Shown here piece after piece: positions 52,423-53,531 of a stretch of 53,531 bases of DNA. A program made the position numbers and the translations under genes. The number at the start of each line of letters is the position of its first letter. Within the stretch, counting starts at the first letter, position 1. The notes under the pieces are model-generated. The model was not told the origin of the DNA. It made no database searches and worked only from the letters and a program-made list of their open reading frames with translations. This DNA is from Ruminococcus sp. (GTDB lineage: Bacteria > Bacillota > Clostridia > Oscillospirales > Ruminococcaceae), in assembly GCA_017543595.1 (NCBI GenBank), contig JAFYFU010000007.1:1-53531 (forward strand). Reading direction: 5' to 3'.

Positions 52423-53531
52423 ATGGATAATTATTCTCTCGGCATTGACATAGGCTCTACTACGGTAAAGACTGTCATAACCGATACGGACGGAAATATT
52501 ATAAGCTCTAAATATCTGCGCCATCTCTCAAAAGTAAGGGAAACCGTAAAAGACCAGCTCAAAATAATTCAGGCTGACTACCCGAACGAAAAATTCACGG
52601 TATGTATTACGGGTTCGGCAGGGCTTGGTCTTGCAAATGCCGCAGAAATCCCCTTTGTTCAGGAAGTCCATGCGGCTTTTCTCGCTGTAAAGAAAAAATA
52701 TCCCGATGCAGATGCAGTTATAGAACTCGGCGGAGAGGACGCTAAAATAATTTTCCTCACGGGGGGAACGGAACAGCGCATGAACGGTTCATGTGCGGGC
52801 GGTACGGGAGCATTTATAGACCAGATGGCTACTCTCCTCGGAATATCCGCAGATGAACTCGACAAGCTTTCCCTGCGTGCAAACAAGATATATCCGATTG
52901 CATCAAGGTGCGGAGTTTTCGCAAAATCCGATATTCAGCCCCTTTTGAATCAGGGCGCAAAGCGTGAGGATATTTCGGCAAGCATATTTCAGGCAGTTGT
53001 TGACCAGACGGTTTCGGGTCTTGCACAAGGCAGAACCATAGAGGGAAAAGTCCTCTTTCTCGGAGGACCTCTGTTTTTCCTGAAAGGTCTGAGAAAAGCC
53101 TTTAAAGACACTCTCGGTCTTGATGACGAAAATGCGGTATTTCCCGATGAAGCTCCTGTTTTTGTGGGGTATGGCTGTTCGCTCTATGCCTCGACTTTTG
53201 ATGACACTCTCACGGCGGAGGAAATTATTTCCAAGATAGACAACGCAAAAATTTCCGACAATATCGTAACGGGAGAACCTCTTTTCAAATCTCAGGCGGA
53301 ATATGATGAATTTATCGCAAGACACAAGAAATTTGACCTCGGATATGCCGACATAAGAAAATATAAAGGCGATGCATACCTCGGAATAGATGCGGGTTCG
53401 ACAACGACAAAACTCGTCCTTATAACCGATGACGGCAGGATACTGTATCATCATTATTCTTCAAATCAGGGTCAGCCCCTTGACAAGATAGTCAGTCAGC
53501 TTAAAACAATTTACGGAATATTAAACCCCGA
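52423..53531 (+). CDS. 2-hydroxyacyl-CoA dehydratase activator (BadF/HgdC type), 3' end beyond window
   Basis: The first 369 codons of a longer gene are visible. The N-terminal ASKHA domain has GIDIGSTTVKTVI, GGEDAK and a GSCAGGTGAFIDQM segment whose Cys, together with the Cys in SRCGVFAKSD, ligates the [4Fe-4S] cluster of archerases. From about residue 325 a second ASKHA domain begins (GIDAGSTTTKLVLI). This shows the long, fused form of the family, often called acyl-CoA dehydratase activase-related. It supplies high-energy electrons to a dehydratase, using ATP. AGGAGG precedes the ATG. No stop codon occurs before the window ends. Confidence 0.9.
   Translation, partial: MDNYSLGIDIGSTTVKTVITDTDGNIISSKYLRHLSKVRETVKDQLKIIQADYPNEKFTVCITGSAGLGLANAAEIPFVQEVHAAFLAVKKKYPDADAVIELGGEDAKIIFLTGGTEQRMNGSCAGGTGAFIDQMATLLGISADELDKLSLRANKIYPIASRCGVFAKSDIQPLLNQGAKREDISASIFQAVVDQTVSGLAQGRTIEGKVLFLGGPLFFLKGLRKAFKDTLGLDDENAVFPDEAPVFVGYGCSLYASTFDDTLTAEEIISKIDNAKISDNIVTGEPLFKSQAEYDEFIARHKKFDLGYADIRKYKGDAYLGIDAGSTTTKLVLITDDGRILYHHYSSNQGQPLDKIVSQLKTIYGILNP

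Overview
The window is a chromosomal replication-origin region from a low-to-mid GC Gram-positive anaerobe of the class Clostridia, most likely a Ruminococcus-like member of the Oscillospiraceae. Pointers are the rpmH/rnpA/yidC/jag/mnmE/mnmG/rsmG/noc block facing the dnaA/dnaN/yaaA/recF/remB/gyrB/gyrA block, strong AGGAGG-type ribosome binding sites, frequent TTG starts, two dockerin-bearing leucine-rich-repeat proteins (typical of cellulosome- or amylosome-building ruminococci) and SPKTG-type cell-wall sorting signals. The organism is inferred from these features only.

Layout. 1-300: two tRNA genes (Glu, Met) on the minus strand. 632-1582: an LDH/MDH-family dehydrogenase. 1709-10955: an accessory cell-surface island with an ECF sigma factor, its membrane anti-sigma factor, two paralogous SPKTG-anchored surface proteins built from a repeated GxWY domain, a small secreted or lipoprotein-like protein, and two LRR-dockerin proteins. 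11009-18657: a TPP-riboswitch-controlled thiamine operon (thiS-thiF-thiG-thiH-tenI-thiE-hydrolase-thiD-thiC, minus strand). 18709-26991: noc, rsmG, mnmG, mnmE, jag, yidC, yidD, rnpA and rpmH, all minus. 27000-29575: the bipartite origin around dnaA, with a dense DnaA-box array and a DnaA-trio unwinding element between dnaA and dnaN. 27613-38769: dnaA, dnaN, yaaA, recF, remB, gyrB, a YcxB-like gene, gyrA, a membrane protein and a phosphoesterase, all plus. 38757-53531: mixed housekeeping and envelope genes (ytaF-like, TIM-barrel isomerase, nrdR, pseudouridine synthase, msmK/ugpC-type ATPase, pepV, CPBP protease, YfhO, flippase, uridine-kinase-like, and a truncated 2-hydroxyacyl-CoA dehydratase activator).

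How it works together. Gene orientation flips at dnaA, as expected for leading-strand transcription away from a bidirectional origin. Six identical 16-bp parS-like palindromes lie within 21 kb on the left side only. The dominant DnaA-box form is TTTTCAACA rather than TTATCCACA, and a second cluster of these boxes lies about 16 kb to the right of the origin.

The most unusual feature is the ECF locus. The anti-sigma factor carries, outside the membrane, the same kind of GxWY domain that builds the two surface proteins. A common promoter motif (TGTCCCTTTTTT, 11-12 bases, CGAATATAT) precedes the sigma/anti-sigma operon, both surface-protein genes and the small secreted gene. This suggests a self-contained surface-sensing regulon, similar in logic to the sigma-I/RsgI systems of cellulolytic clostridia but using an ECF sigma factor.
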